DNA of 64,000 bases from Isoetes taiwanensis (GCA_021234155.1 JAJEKV010000001.1:18557382-18621381); one strand, 5' to 3'. Shown: positions 45,567-59,900, counted from the first letter of the stretch. A program made the numbers and translations. Notes: generated by a model from the letters alone, not told the origin.

Positions 45567-45970
45567 TTGTTATCAATTATGCATTATGTTATTGTGGATG
45601 CTGGACTTGCATCAGATGTGGTAGTCGGAACTGCTCTTAAACAGGCTGAAAATGCTATGTCCATGACACTAGATACATTTTCTAGTGGTGGAAAGGAAAT
45701 AAATGAGCTATTTGGTGTCTCTGGCCTTGATAATGAATCCCTCTGTGAATCCAAGGTCCAAGCAGATGCAGAGGAGTTTGAATCAGCAATAGAAAAATCT
45801 CACAAAAACCAGTTGACCTATACAAGGTAAACAACTTTATATTGGATATCCAATGTTACGTTTCTCCTCAATAATGCACATTTGTGAAACAAGTTGGTAA
45901 GAAACATTCCGCCTGTGCAGGGAGCTGATTGATGGAGTTGTTCTTGTTAACAGTGATGTAGTGTAGGAAG
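45567..45970 (+). pseudogene. Possible exon pair of an unrecognised gene
   Basis: The frame 45567-45828 reads ASDVVVGTALKQAENAMSMT...INELFGVSGLDNESLCESKV...KNQLTYTR, followed by a GGTAAAC donor. An acceptor TGTGCAG at about 45920 leads to GELIDGVVLVNSDVV and a stop. The composition looks like real coding sequence, but no family is recognised and no further exons were found. Confidence 0.3.
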
Positions 45971-47384
45971 GTGATTAATGGTGTTAACAGTGATGCAGTT
46001 TGTGCTGCTATCAAGGTATTCAGCTTACTATTCCTAGACATTCAATGCATGCTGCAAGCATTTGGAACTTTTCAGTGCCTTGGTGTGTTTTCATTATACA
46101 CTATAGTGGAAACAACATAAAACATCTTCTATAGCTCGTAACTTCATACTTTCGTGTTCATATTCCTTCTTAAATTTGTCACATGTTGTGAGACATGTCA
46201 TGCATAACTTCACACTTTCTCTGTTAACTGCAAGGTATTGAGAATAAAAGAAGTATTCTTGAGGCTGCACGAACCCATGCGTTGGCAGGAGCAAAAGCTT
46301 ACTGAAAATATTATGGACTGAAATTGTTGTAACTGTACTAGTGGAGCCAGAATGAATTTTAATCGCTACTGGGGCCAATACAAAATTTGCTTACTATTTC
46401 AGTTCAAATTGCAAGAGAGGTGAATTGTCTGGTTATGTTAGCACGATTTGCACATTGGTGAGATGACAGTGCAAGAAACACTTGAGTTTTAATTGGCAGG
46501 CCTCTGTCCAGAGCAAAGTAATGACAGCCTACATCTTGGAGGTACATGTTCTTTACACACGTCAATACTTCCACATACTTCCAGATTTTGTGTTGCAATG
46601 AGGATGTCGCAATTGGTAAGTGAGAAAAATTTGCTTACAACATTTTTCTACCTTAAAATTTCTGTTTTTATGTGCAGGGGAAAATGGTTGTAGGGCTGAT
46701 GAAGACTTTATTCGTGCATAGTATATCGACTGGTGTAGATAGCTCCACAAGCTGTCGAACTATCAAAAGCTCGCAACAGTTTGTACATGTAATCCACATC
46801 AATGATATCTTTCCTTCAGCCTGCTCCAATATTTTCAACAATATATTTCTGCTATTTGAGGGCCAAGTTGTCTACTACGAGTTGCGAAAATATATATTGG
46901 ACTTTCTTGAGATAGGAAAGATAGGAAAGATCCTTCAAGTGTCAGATAGGAAAGATCTTGTTTGATATATTGTTGTATGCTGATACAAATATTCAATGGA
47001 AAAAACAAAAAATTGAACAATCTTTGTCTTCTATTGCTTTTGTGATCGTTCATAAATAAAAATATTGATAATAAGAAAAATCAAGATTTGAAAAACAAAT
47101 GAACATTATGCTGAAATATACTAGTTAATCACCATGCATCACACTTTGGAATCATGGGGTAAAAATGCGACACATGAAGCACGATTAGAGATTAGATATT
47201 CCTAGATATTCCTATTCAAAATCATGTATACTTGTTCTATAATCGTACTAAAGTCAGATACATTTATAACATTGTTTAAACGTATTGGTATCAAAATATG
47301 CATACCAGTTTATCTAAATCAAGCATAGTTTTATCGATGATTAATCGCTATAAATTATCATAACTATCCACTTAAGATTACAAT
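45971..47384. other. No gene recognised
   Basis: AT-rich sequence with short frames only. A 97-codon frame (46672-46965) has no motif and no supporting splice sites. Confidence 0.45.
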
Positions 47385-47740
47385 GATGATTAACCGCTAT
47401 AAAACATCATACTGATTATGCACTCAAAATTACAACATTTATAAACCAAAGAAGATAAATGTGACAAAATATCAATTCAATAAACTTGATAAGTTAAGTA
47501 GTGGCAAACATCATATATTTAAGTTGTCATGAAAACCACATATAAATAATTATCTTTCAACACCATGTGAAGAAACAATATTTGTTTGTCACGTTATGAA
47601 ATTGCATTAATGAATTATATTGTATAACTAGACATGATTTGTAAACTTTTTGGCCCACATACCAGTATTGATTTTAAGAATTAGTTTTCATTAAGAAATC
47701 AATAGAAAAAAATCATATTAATTCAATTTTGGGGGCCTTG
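47385..47740. repeat. Dispersed AT-rich repeat, copy 2
   Basis: Diverged direct copy of 11150-11515, sharing AATTTTGGGGGCCTTGTG at its end. Confidence 0.7.
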
Positions 47741-49349
47741 TGGAAGTCTTTAACTTATCTAGTCTCTAAATGGACTTCACAGATTGTGGCAGCTTTGGAA
47801 TCATTGTCTTTGCCTGGTCATTTTGTCATGAATAATACAAAGATAGTCTTGAGGGTACCTGTGGAAGTACAATCTCTATGACTAGTACTAGGTATCTCAT
47901 GATTGCTGCTCCAATCTTTGTACTCTTCTCTGATCATGTAGTACTCTCCTTTCTGCCTCATCCTTGGTCTTCAACAGCTTTGTATGGATAAAAAACGACA
48001 TTGTATCTCATCGCAAGCTGTCCACATACAGCAAACCTTGCACTCAAGAAGCCCATTGGTTACTCCTTTCCAGTAGCTTTGGCAGTGGAGAATATATGGC
48101 CACCGATTGCTAAAGACTGAACACTTAGTGTAAACCATGTTAAGTGTCCTTACTAACAGAAGTATGGCAGCGAATTTGCACAAAATATCAAATTTCGTTT
48201 GTCAAATCTAAATAGCCTTCAACTTCCTTTCTTTGGCCTTCAACCTCGTTTCTCTTTAAATCTAAAGATTTGTTTGTTTGGCCTTCAAATTCTTTTTTTT
48301 TTTACTACATGTATCAACTCTATATCCATCCTCAACACAGAAAAATTAGCATCAAAGAAATAAGAGAATCAAATAGATAATATATTTGCATTATATATGT
48401 TGTGATAGTGTGATATAGTGTGTTCTGTGAATTTCATTAACTAAGTTGGATAAACTTGCAATATTTCATTTCATATTGCAGAGGGCTTTTCTCCCCTGGT
48501 TAGGACTATGATTTTTGGCACGTCTTATATGCAAAAACGTATATTTTGCCATGCTTGAGCAATTTAATTGCATTTAGAGGTCATATTTCTATTTTTATGT
48601 ATTTGGATTCTTTTGCAATGGTTCTAAAAAAAGAAGACAGCATGCGAATTTTAGAAGCTAGAAAAGGGCAGACAGATGTGCGTGGTTCGGACCTACTCCA
48701 AGCTAAAGCTTGAGGCATTGCTTATGAAAAGAAGAATAGAAAATGCCCTCCTTCTTCATCTTCTTCCTAAATTTCTACCTCTTCTTCCTCTACTCCGGTG
48801 GCTGATTTTTTTCATTCTTGCCTCCGTCGATCCACTGACTTCGGCTCCATTTCTATCATGGACATCATGAACTATCAGGTATGAATCCTTTCGATCTGGA
48901 TCATCTTTCTAGGGTTTGCAATCCAATACATTGCCATTATGTTACTTAGCCAGCCATTCTAACCTGGCTAGAGTTTGCAATCCAATACATTGCCATTATG
49001 CTACTTAGCCAGCCATTCGTTTTTATAGTTTTTCAATCCTTTTGCTTCAATCTTCATCGATTCAAAATCATCCTAGTTCTCAGAATCATTCTTATTGTTC
49101 TTATATAGTCTCATGCTTCTAGACTTTCTTCTACCCTCAAAGACTGCATTGATTCATCTACGTTTTTGCAGATTCATGCATTGGATTTATTCATATTGGC
49201 TCTTCTAATGATTTACAAATTGAACCAAATGTGTATCTGTACATCCAACAAGAAGGAATTAAAATTATTTCTATAGATGGAATCCAAGGCAGTACTTATG
49301 TAAATCATGTGTATATTCCCAAACTGGGGGTGTGGAATTACAGAGTTGG
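47741..49349. other. No gene recognised; one 59-bp tandem duplication
   Basis: 48910-49019 holds two copies of a 59-bp unit (TTTGCAATCCAATACATTGC, CTTAGCCAGCCATTC). Otherwise unassigned sequence up to the target site of the LTR element. Confidence 0.5.
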
Positions 49350-50899
49350 TGTGACGTCCCCTATTCGTATACGGTGCACTCACCGTATACAAACAGGAGT
49401 TCTTCCCCCACACCAGCTCCATGCTGATACAGGGCCCTCCACATATCACTGCACCCGTAACGAGTCCCAGTGGGGAAGAGTGAAGGTGTCATTCTACCCC
49501 GTCTCCCTCATGGCCTACCTAGCTGCGGAAGCGTAAACATACATGTCAGTAGCACATACATCACATCCTGTGACCATCTCGAAGGATGGTCCTCCTCATA
49601 TCTGCATAGACAAAGATCAGCACATCACATAGGGGATCCTACCCAAGGTTCAGACTCAAAGGATGACTGACGGCTTGGGTCTCCAGAGTTCGTTGCAGAC
49701 AGAATTCATGGCAATGGAGTTGGCTGGCATAAGAACATGGCATAGGGTTGTCCACTCCATCCGCCCCTCCTGTGCACACTTTGCAAAGTAGGCTGAAAAG
49801 TGTCGGGACCTGACTGTAGCCCGCCGGATGCATAGCCGAAGGGGCTATTCCTGGGTCTCATCCTCCCAGTTCCGGCGGTAGGGATCACTCCCTCGAGAGG
49901 TCTACATGCTAACTCAAGGTGACTAGAGGGCCTTTGCGATTCGACCATTTGAACCCACCGGAAAGTGTACACCACTTCACGGGTGTCGAGCCCATGCCTT
50001 ACCCTTTCGGTGGTAAGCCATTAGACCTAGTCACAATGATCCCCGGTAGGCTTTACACACCAGGGGGATCGTTCAAGAGCTAGGACATGAACCTCCTTCT
50101 TAGCCAGTCTGGCCCCTTCACCCACAACCAGGTGTGGCTCTTGTACACAGGCGTCAATCTACGGTGTGCTAGAGAGGCTACTCTAGGAGCATCAACTACA
50201 AGCTTTAGGGCCTCTACCCCCCTTCCCAATACAAGGAGTTCACAGAAATACATCATCCAATTACATCACAGAAGAACTGAAGAACTAGATCTAATCATAG
50301 AGTTAGGTTCTTTAGTTAGTGTCCGAGCTCTAAGATCTAGATAGCTACTATGGGCAATTTAATAGTCTAAACCTACTGATTCTATGACTAGAAGACGGTT
50401 TAAGCTATTAAATTGACCAAATACCTGATCCTTGAGTAGCTCCTCGACTGAGTTCAACCATCTGTTTGAGTTGATCGAATTGTCGGGGAACCGATGGCAT
50501 AATTCATTTCGGGCGGCGTCACGGGGGCGGTTTTGGCTCTGGGGCAGCCAAAAGCGAAGCTCTAAAACCCTAAGGACGAAAAACTAGCAAGCTAGGGTTT
50601 TCCTACCCTAAATAGACATGGGGTTTTGGGCTAGGGTTTTCAATTACCCAATTTGGCATGTGGGATAATTGGAAAGGCCCCACTTGCCTTTAATGGCTAG
50701 GTGGCAAAATATGCCAACATGGAAAGGTGTGCCCTCATTAATGTGCACAATAATATATGAACACTCCTAGCAAGTTGCCCCTAGGGCTACTTACCTGGCT
50801 ATCCGTTGGCGTACACGTCAGTCGGATTGGTGTATGCGTGTGGCGAGGCGAAAGACAATATCGTCTTGGGACCGTTATCTTTGTCTTTGGAACGCCACA
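49350..50899 (-). repeat. 3' LTR of the chromovirus
   Basis: Begins TGTGACGTCCCCTATTC and ends GGAACGCCACA in plus orientation. It keeps many CAG/CTG triplets that are altered in the other LTR. Confidence 0.92.
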
Positions 50900-50914
50900 T
50901 TCTCCCCACCTTGA
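50900..50914 (-). other. Polypurine tract next to the 3' LTR
   Basis: On the minus strand, AAGGTGGGGAGAA lies directly before the LTR start (TGTGGCGTT). This is the expected place and composition for the plus-strand primer. Confidence 0.75.
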
Positions 50915-51762
50915 AATGATCTTTGTCTGCAAAGATCATGGGTCTCCCCACCTTGGGATCTTCCTAACACGCAGCCCGCAATCAGCGTGATGCCTACAAT
51001 ATAATATTTATACATTTATCACAATTACCCTAAGGTAATTAGTTTTAGAACATTATTACGTCATTATATTATGGAATACTTATCAATTCATAACACCATT
51101 AACAAGTTATTCACTATCTTAAGTTAGACAAAATTTCAACATTTCATATCTATAATTATTGTCCGAGGTACTCTTCATTCCTTGCAACACATTCTAACAA
51201 AACTTGTGTTGCAAGTCTTCGTAGCTTCGACCTCCTTGCCCTCCCGGGGCTCTCTTACTGCCAGGTCGACACTACGTTAGTACCGTTTTAATTATTTAAT
51301 AAATTTTGGTTATATGGTGACCAACCCACCTATCTACATGAATGCATGGCTAATCTCCCGGCGTAGGAAGAGGATGAATCTTCCATAATGGCCGTGGAGA
51401 CAGCGCCTATATGCCTATATGCCGCTCATGCCTACACCTCTAGTTGCCAATAAGTGGAGGATATCCTTCTTCGTGGGGGCATGAAGGATGGATTCCTCCT
51501 ATCAAAGCATATATGGGGCTAAAGGTGCTTTCCCTATCTTTGCATTCCTTAATGACCTCTTTTTTCTCTCGAGGTCGTCTCCTTAAAGTGGGGACAGTAG
51601 ACTTTCTAATCTACCTTCCACTCGCCCAAGCGGAAACGCGGTCATGCCTACATTGACATTACACCACGCCCTAGAGATCACCGTAGTGGTCTCATCATCG
51701 GTAACAACGCATGCGACCCATACCAAGCATAGGTTGCATGCGTAGATTAATCTATACAAGAA

Positions 51763-54700
51763 TTAACCTACACAAATCGACATGCCTGAGCCGATTTCTT
51801 CGGAGATGACCTTGCCGTCCCATTGCTCCATAAACTGTGGGTACTGCTTTACCAAATCCTTCTTAAGTACCCACGTCGCGTCTTCCACTGGCAAGTGTTT
51901 CCACTTGACCAAGTATTGGAGGAACTCCGACCTCCTTGTCTTCTTGAAAGCTTTATCAAGAATCATTTCTGGAACTATTTCCAGCTGCTCCTCCATCATT
52001 TCCAACAACGTTGGAGTGTCCAAGACTTCGTCTGGATTTGGAGTATGCTTCTTCAACAAACTCACGTGGAAGACCTTATGAATCTTTAGGTGTCTTTGGC
52101 AATTCTAACTTGTAGGATTGATTACCTACTCTCTTGATTATTCTGAAGGGTCCAGCCCACCTTGGAGCAAGCTTCTTGCAATTGCCAATCCTGAGCTTCG
52201 CCTGCTTCACCTTTATCTTGAGCCATACATCATCTCCAACTTTGAACTCTCCATTCGATGCTTGTCTACGATGCTCTTCTCGACGACTTCCGCGCTGTGA
52301 GATAACCTCGAACTTCTTCCACGAAGCTGCGCATATCGGCCAACATCTGGCTGCGAAACTTCTACTTTTGACGGGGGTTGTGCCAAGTGTCCGAGTTAGG
52401 CAATCGATAGCCATAATTGATCATAAATGGCGACATTTGGGACGATTCCCGCTTGGTGCTATTGTATGCAAACTCCACCAAGTGAATAAATTCTTCCCAC
52501 ATACTTTGCTTATTCGGACATAGTTTTCAGTAGCATGTCTTCTAAGATCCTGTTGGTCGCTTCCGCCGGCCATCCGTCTGAGGATGATACGCCGTGCTCA
52601 TGGATAGCTTGGTCTGAATCGTCGCAAAGAGGTCTTGCCAAAAGGCACTCATGAACTTCGGATCCCTGTCGGAGATAATCTCCCTTGGCATGCCATGAAG
52701 CCTGAAGATCTCTTTGGTGAAGAGCTTTGCTGTATCCATAGCTGTATCTGTGGTCCTGCAAGGCACAAAATGTGCCATCTTCGACAACTTGTCGACCACT
52801 ACCATCAAGGCATCCTTGCCTCTCGCTGTTCTTGGGAGTCCTGTGATGAAGTCCATGCTGATTACCTCCCACTTAGCGTTTGGCACCGCTAATGGCTCTA
52901 ATGCCCCTGGAATTCGAAGCTGCTCTGCCTTCGTCTGCTGGCATAGCTGACATTCCTTGATGTAGCGAGCTATTTGCTTCTTCATTCCTGGCCAATAATA
53001 GGCTGCTGCGCGCACTTTGAAATATGTTTTCATGAATCCCGCATGGCCAGCTATTGGGCTGTTGTGCGTGTCATGGAGGATCAACTTCCTTACACCTGAT
53101 GATTCGGGTACGCACAACTTGTTCTTATGGTATAACAGGTTGCCTTCCTTCTTATAATGCTTGAAGGTCTCCCGCTCTTTATCATTCTAGCCTCCTTAGA
53201 GGCTTGTCCATACTTCCACTGAAATCCACATCCATTGGCAAGGACTCTTCAATCTTCTTACCAAAGTCATTTGGAGGCGTCGAAATTGCATTGCAATGCA
53301 CTCTAGTTGTCGGGGGATGCCTTGAAAGCGCATCTGCTACCACATTGAGCTTCCGGCTTGTAGACTATATCAAAGTCATATTCTTCGAGGAACTCCATCC
53401 ATCTCCGTTGCCTCAGATTGAGGTGTGGTTGCGTGAATACATATTGGAGGCTCTGATGGTCGGTATCCAATTGGAACTTCCTTCCCAAGAGATAGTGCCT
53501 CCATATTCTTAATGCCACGACAACCGCAAGCAATTCGATCGATGCGTGGGGTAGCGGCGTCTGGCGTCGTTCATCTTCACGGAATCATATGCTACCACGC
53601 TCTTCTTGCATAAGCCTTTGCACTGTAGCTATCTTACTCGCATCTGTTGCTACAAGCTTATCTTTCTCGGTCAGAGGCAAGGTCGGGGGGGGTTGTCGTC
53701 GAGCTTCTTTCAACAATTCAAACCCCTTTTGGGCTTTCTTGTGCCAATGCTCTACCCAATCTTTCACCTTCTCTGCCCTCGTCAGGTCTGTTAACGGGGC
53801 TGCTATCTTAGCAAAGTTCTTCACGAACTTCTGTAGTACCACTGCTAGGCAGAAAACTTCGACCCTCGTGCACATTCTTCGCCCGACCCTTTGAATCACT
53901 GCTTCAATCTTGGCGGGGTCCCGTCGAGATGCCTTCGCCCGAGATCACATGACCAAGGTATTCCACCTTCTCTCAAGGCGGTGGCGCCGACAACTTGGCA
54001 TTAACCGGTGCCTCTTCAACTTCTCTAGCACCCTTCTCAAGTGTTGCGCGTGCTCTTCAAAGGGATCTGCTATACACCAAAATGTCATCAAAGAAAACAA
54101 TCACAAAGGTGTCGGGAACTCCACGAAGATATCGTTCATGAGCCTCATGAGCGTTAGTGGGGCATTTGATAAGCGAAAGGCATCGCGTGAACTCATAATG
54201 CCCATACAGCGTCACGAAGGCGGTCTTGTGGATATCCTCCTCCTTTATCCGTATCGATGATAACGACCTTAAGTCGATTTTGAGAAGATCTTTGCTCCTT
54301 GAAGCTGATCCATCAAGTCGTCGATCTTGGAGCGCATACTTGTTCTTAATGGTGTGCTTATTCAGCTGTCTATAGTCTATGCACATCCTCAAAGATCCAT
54401 CCTTCTTCTTGACAAAAGAATGGGCTCCAAGCGGCGAGACACTAGGTCTAATGAAACCTAGGTCGAAAGCGGCAGAAGCGCTTCTTCAGCTCCGACAACT
54501 CCTGGCGTTGTCATTCTATATGGAGCCTTGCTTGTTGGCTTTGTTCGGTTGAGTGCTATCTGCTTTTCGACTCCCCTAAGGAGGGAGCTGCTTGATCTCA
54601 TCACGGAAAGAGATCGTGGAACTCCGCGTGATCAACTTAGCTATTTGCCTCGGCAACTTGGCGAGCATCTTGTCTTCTTTGCTTCCTTCCAATTCCGGCC

Positions 54701-55075
54701 ACTAATCTCAAGCTTGAAGATGTATGCTACTTGCTCACTCTTGATGCACTTGAGCAGTAGTTTAGAAGACATACTGCTTGCATGATGGGAACAACTTCTT
54801 TACTGTTATCTCAATGATCTTGCCGTCGGGTGTTGGGAAGGTCACCTTAAACTCCACAATCAATAATGGCCCCCTGCTGGTCCAAGGTACTCCATACCTA
54901 TTATCAAGTCGTACTTGCCAATGCCCATTACTTCGCCCCCCATCCGGATCTTAATCCCCGGCAAGTCGATGTCAAAGTTGATTCTTTTTACTCCGTCACG
55001 CCTTCTTGCTCCACTTGCTAAGACAACGGGCCTTGGCTTTGACTTTAATGGTTTCAACTTCAACATTTGAACCAT
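51763..55075 (-). pseudogene. Chromovirus pol: protease, RT, RNase H, integrase, chromodomain
   Basis: Protease remnant near 54860-55075 (YDLIIGMEYLGPAG). RT near 54392-54057 (MRMCIDYRQLNKHTIKNKYA, IRIKEEDIHKTAF, GHYEF, FVIVFFDDILVYS; catalytic FDD). RNase H near 53533-53303 (FQLDTDHQSLQYVF, QRRWMEFLEEYDFDIVYK). Integrase 53117-52510 with HDTHNSPIAGHAGF and CQLCQ zinc ligands, Asp in SMDFITGLP and SDRDPKFMSAFW; the Glu region (AEATNRILEDML) is one frame away. The chromodomain at 52065-51763 reads FLQYLVKWKHLPVEDATWVL. The enzyme set would copy and integrate the element, with the chromodomain guiding it to chromatin. Domain identity is firm; the frame is interrupted between and inside domains. 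Confidence 0.88.
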
Positions 55076-55521
55076 TGCGGGAGATGCAAAGTTATGGCTA
55101 CTTCTGAATCTATCGGGACTATAAATGACTTGGCCTTGGCCTTTCCCTAATCGTGGAAATTACTTTATCGCGGCTCTCTGCTTGCTCACGTATCTATTGC
55201 GGCAAAGATATGACACTCACCTTGAATGTAGTGGCGGGCCTCCTCGCGTCGTCGTCGGGTCAAAGTGTCCCAATCTCCCAACTTCGCTAGCCCATTTGCA
55301 CTCATGACATATGGGCGGTTCATTTGTTCTATGGCTTTGGCCGGAAACACGAAGCAAAGGCGCTTTTCTATGCACTCTGTCTCTTCTCCTTGGGCATGGC
55401 TCGAGAAAGGATCGCCGCGGCTTTGGAGTAGTTTGACCCTTCTGTTTGTCTTTGAAAGATACGCTTCTTCTCTGCTTTGCTTCCCTTGATTGCCACTATA
55501 TGGGGCTCTAGGCGGTCTGGG

Positions 55522-56950
55522 TCAATTTCGTTCTCGGGCTGAAACCGCTTTCTTTGCCTTGCCTTTATCTTGGTATCTGCCGCCTCGCTGCGCTATTACG
55601 GGGTCTGTTCCTTGCAAACTTATTGCCTTGGACTCCGCTTCTGATACCGTTCTCGGGTTTATTGCCCTTACAAGCTTGCGGATCTCCTCATTCAGACCTT
55701 CAATGTAGCTTTCCACTGCGTGCTTCTCTCCTAACTTTGGCACATACAGCCTTAATCTCATAAATTCCTCGTGTATTTACATGTGACTTGTTGCCTTGCT
55801 GCAAACGTAGAAAGCTCTTTGCATCATCTTGGACTTGTGCTCTCTTGGGGCGTAATGGCGCTTGAAGGCTTTAGCAAACTTCTTGAACCGCAAGCATCCT
55901 GCTTAGCAAGCCATGAGCCTTGGCATAGCCCTTCCACCAAATGCGTCTTTGCTCCTTGGGTTATTTGTTGCCACCACCGCCTTTATCCTTATCCTTCATA
56001 CCATAGGCATTGCGTATTCGGCTCATCTCGTCAAGCCAAGCCTCGCCTCCATGCGACGCTGTTCTCGCTGAGAATTGCTCGAGCTTCTGGCCTTCCAAAC
56101 ATTTCCCAATCGCGAGTCTACTTTCTTACGGTAGTCGAGAGGTTCTTGTGTCCCTTTGTCGTCCCTCAGGGTGGTTCCTACGCCTTTAGATGCGCTTTCG
56201 GACTTGATTACGCTCTTCTTCTTCCTCCGGAATCGGTCGAATCGAGCTTAGTCGGAGGAGTCCGGTGGGGACCTTCCTCTCTTGCTCCTCTTCTTGTCTC
56301 TTCACGTTCTTGAGCTGCTGCTGCTTGCGGCGGTTGGCGTTACCCACCAGAGCCACGCTCACAGCATGCGGCTAGCAAGGCCTTTATCATTAGAGGTCCG
56401 TCCTCATTTGCGATATTTCTTCTTACGGGGTCATTTGTCCAAATTCTTCAAGCGGGTTCCTTGCGGGCGTGGCCAGGGCGGACTCTCGTTCCCCTGTAAG
56501 TTCCGCGGTTGTCGTTCTCTGGCGGCTTAGGCCTCATTTTGCATACACAAGTGGTTCATATCTACATGGTTAGTTTTCCTTGCTTTCTTGCATTATTTAT
56601 GTTTGTTGGCATGGTTGAGGGGACACAAAATATATCAACAAAACATTTATAGTGCAAGAGAATGTTATATTTTTATTTTATATTACACTAATACAAGAAC
56701 TTGTAACTACGCTAATCATTTACGTTGATCTTGGGTAAGATGGATTATCCTCGGGAACTTTTTCACTTGGGTTGTTCCCCTTTGAATGGCCCAAGTTCCT
56801 AAGAACATTAATTTGGAGATCCACCCATGTAATGCTCTTGCTAAATCTTCTACTTCTGCGATTGGGAGGTGTAATTTCTTTGCATCGCGGTGATCTTACT
56901 GCCAGCGTAAGGTATGGCGAAGTCGAAGGCGTCGAGTGCTACCGCTCTCT
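55522..56950 (-). pseudogene. Chromovirus gag
   Basis: The minus-strand frame 55761-55522 reads MRLRLYVPKLGEKHAVESYI, EGLNEEIRKLVRAINPRTVS, EAESKAISLQG, a typical retrotransposon gag segment (FxxLxPxxxxxAVxxYIxGL type, then the stretch before the zinc knuckle). The knuckle was not identified. The rest up to about 56950 is broken in all frames. Confidence 0.65.
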
Positions 56951-56999
56951 TCACCGGGGATTGCATGCCCGAGGTTAAGGGGCAACCGTGCATGCCGTA

Positions 57000-59900
57000 C
57001 GAATCGAGTGCAATCAGCAGCATACTCCTTCCCCTGCGCCTGCGGGGGTGAACTTTGCGGTGGATAACGCTATTCTTCCATCCATCGGTGGCGGCGGTAA
57101 TAAGCGTAGTGACTTTGTCGTTCGCGAGGCGGTCCTCGGCCACTTTCGATCCATCCTCTCATTAATGCGCTTCGAAATCATCAGCCTCCACTGTGGTGAG
57201 CTCCACGTAGTCTCGGTACGTGAAGCCCTCCCGAGGTCGGTCGCTGTCCTATCCGAGGTGTCTTGGGACGAAGCTGCCCGTTAGGATGTTTGAGGTCGAT
57301 GGCGGATCCCCACTGCGTTTCAAGAGCAAGGAACTCTTCCTCCGTCGGTAGCTTGTTCTGCGCTTATGCCTCCATAATGCACGATATTCTTTGTAGGCTT
57401 GGATGTGAGGAGGTAAACTCTCCCCGATGTAAAGTGTCGGCTTCCCTTGCTTGAGGGGAAGTCGGACTCTCCTCGGGCGATGAAGTCGTCAAAGTACGTT
57501 CTTCCGGGGTTGGTGCGGCAACTCTTGGTCGGTACTCCCTTTCCACGCACTCGGGGAGGTTTGAATGTAAAGCAGGGCGAAACTCCTCACCTTCGGCGAT
57601 AATGGGAGCTAGGCTTGTGATGCCTAACCTTAGGGGTGGCGACTACGAGAGTCTGCCCGGCTTCTTTTCGAGAAGTCTTGCCACTCTGCTTCGCTTCGCG
57701 CCGCTCCTCCATTGGGTCGAGCTAAAACATCGTCTTCCTCCTCCTCGGATTCTGTTCATCGAGTCTTCTTCCTTCCCTTCGCTCTGTTCATCTTTGTGTG
57801 AGGAGGCGTTGTTCTGTTGCTATGGCTAATGGGTCCACGTCCATGGGGGGAATGGAGGTTTCCCCCGGTGTTCTAAACGCGGTGGGTGAGAAAGATTGCC
57901 GTGGCGGTGTTGAAAGAGAAGTACTTGGTCTGTTGGTGATTAGGACCATTAGCTTCGGGTGTGCGGTGCGCTTTGTTTGTGAGGTATTTGGCGATGTTAG
58001 GGACATCGTCTAATGCCGCTGAGGACCGTCTAGGAACAAAATATCCTACACAAGGGGAGTTGCACTAGTCTGGTTCTACCCTAGCTTGGAACTTCGATCA
58101 AGACTCTACTATAGGCTGGGGTCAGCGTGCAAGGTTGCTTGGGCGTCTACCTCCTTCCTGAAAGATCACGGAAGATTTGGTCGGCGTCGGCCTCAAGAAG
58201 ATGACATTGCCGTACCATCTCTGGAAATCGAAGTTGTCATTGATTAATTGCGAAGAGGGTCACAAAGCGGTTGCAAGAGCGCCTCGGGGAGTTGGGAAAT
58301 CGGCTAGAAGGGCGAGGAGCAGATTTGTAGGGTGCTATCGAGAAATGGCGGGTCTATTTATAGAAAGGGGGAAACCCTAATTTTTGGATGACTTGAAAAT
58401 TTCCTAGGATTGGGTAATTCTAACTTATCACGAGGTCAAAATAGGAGTTTGAGGACTATAGGAGATGCTTGAGCAAGGCTAGGTTACCTAAAAGATGCTA
58501 TCATTAGTTTGAAGGTGACTTTGACAAGTCTGGTGAAGAATTGGTAAGAGGTCTCACGACTTGCGCCTCGCTTCAAAACTAACTTTTTTTTTTGCGACGG
58601 TATGAGTTTGAGACATCGATCCATTTTAATCAAAGATGTCCAACTTGGGTAAACTAATGGTGTAAGGGTGATGGGCTCATCAAATTAGGCAGAATCGACC
58701 CCTTATTTGGTCAATTTGGATTTGTTTTGGTCAAGCTTAGGTGAGGTCTCCGACTTGCGCCTCGCTTCAATCCTAACTTTTTGTTTTATGACGGTAGCGA
58801 GCTGTGAGACATCATGTCTCTCGGCTCCCAAATGTCCTATTTCAACTTTGAAATAAAAGCTAAAACTTATTAATTTGCTCTAATTACCCAAGTTTATGTT
58901 ATCAAGGTACACAAAATTGCTCTATATTACAAAAATTTTTAATTATTTACAACAAAAAAGTTTCTAAGGCGTTCTCCCTTAATGCGGTCATAAGACTCAT
59001 GTCTTGTCGCATTAAGGTTACTCGCCGTGGATAGTGCAGGCTGTTGAATCTTCAAAGTGTTGTACTATCTTTGCCTCACCAGCCTCTTGCATTGCCGGTG
59101 GCCCTCGTAAAAGTGACTCTAAAGTACGTTACGTAGGCTGCATCACTTCACGCACCAACAGAAGGCGAAGGGGGCACGGGGGATTAGGAGACCGGCTGCT
59201 TGTTGGAAGTGTCTAATCTCCTTAACGCTCTTCTCTCCACCTCTTTCCTATCAGCTTTTCTTTCTGGGTGGCGGCTTGGGAACCTTGGGCTTCGGTGGTG
59301 GCGGCCTTAAGGTTTGCTTTTGCCGTTGGTCGCCCTCCCTCGATGAACCTAACCCTGTTCTCTTCATAATATTGGTTGTAGGCCTCCCATTTCTTCATGT
59401 AGGCCTCGTGCTCTCTCATCTTCCTCTCGTAGATCTTCACCTTTTGTCCGGTGGCGTAGGCTTCCGGGCAGGTCGTGGTTGCTTCTTTCTATCCCATGCG
59501 GGTTTTCGGGGGCCTTCGCGCACTTGGTCTGTTTGGGGTTGCTCAGTCTTGGCTGCTTTCGGGTGCTTCTGTTCGTCGCTGGGTGCTTGGAAGAGCTTCC
59601 ACTGCAGCATTAGGGTCGAAGTCCTCCTCGGGAAGAGTCGTCGGAGGGTTTGGGGGTTCGTCGGGTTGCCGCTCCTTGATGATAATATTTGGGTTCGGCC
59701 TCTTCCTTGGCGAGGCGATCCTTCGTTCTCCTTATGCCCGACCCACGAACTTCCCTTTCTCTTTCTTCTTTTCTTCTAGCGCCTTTTGTTCCTCTTCCTT
59801 CCTTTTCCTCTTTTTGTCTTCCCTTTTCTTCTGCGGCTCGTGCTTCGATGAACCTTCTAAGATACGCTACCTCCGGTGGCTCCGGACACTGTCACTGCTC

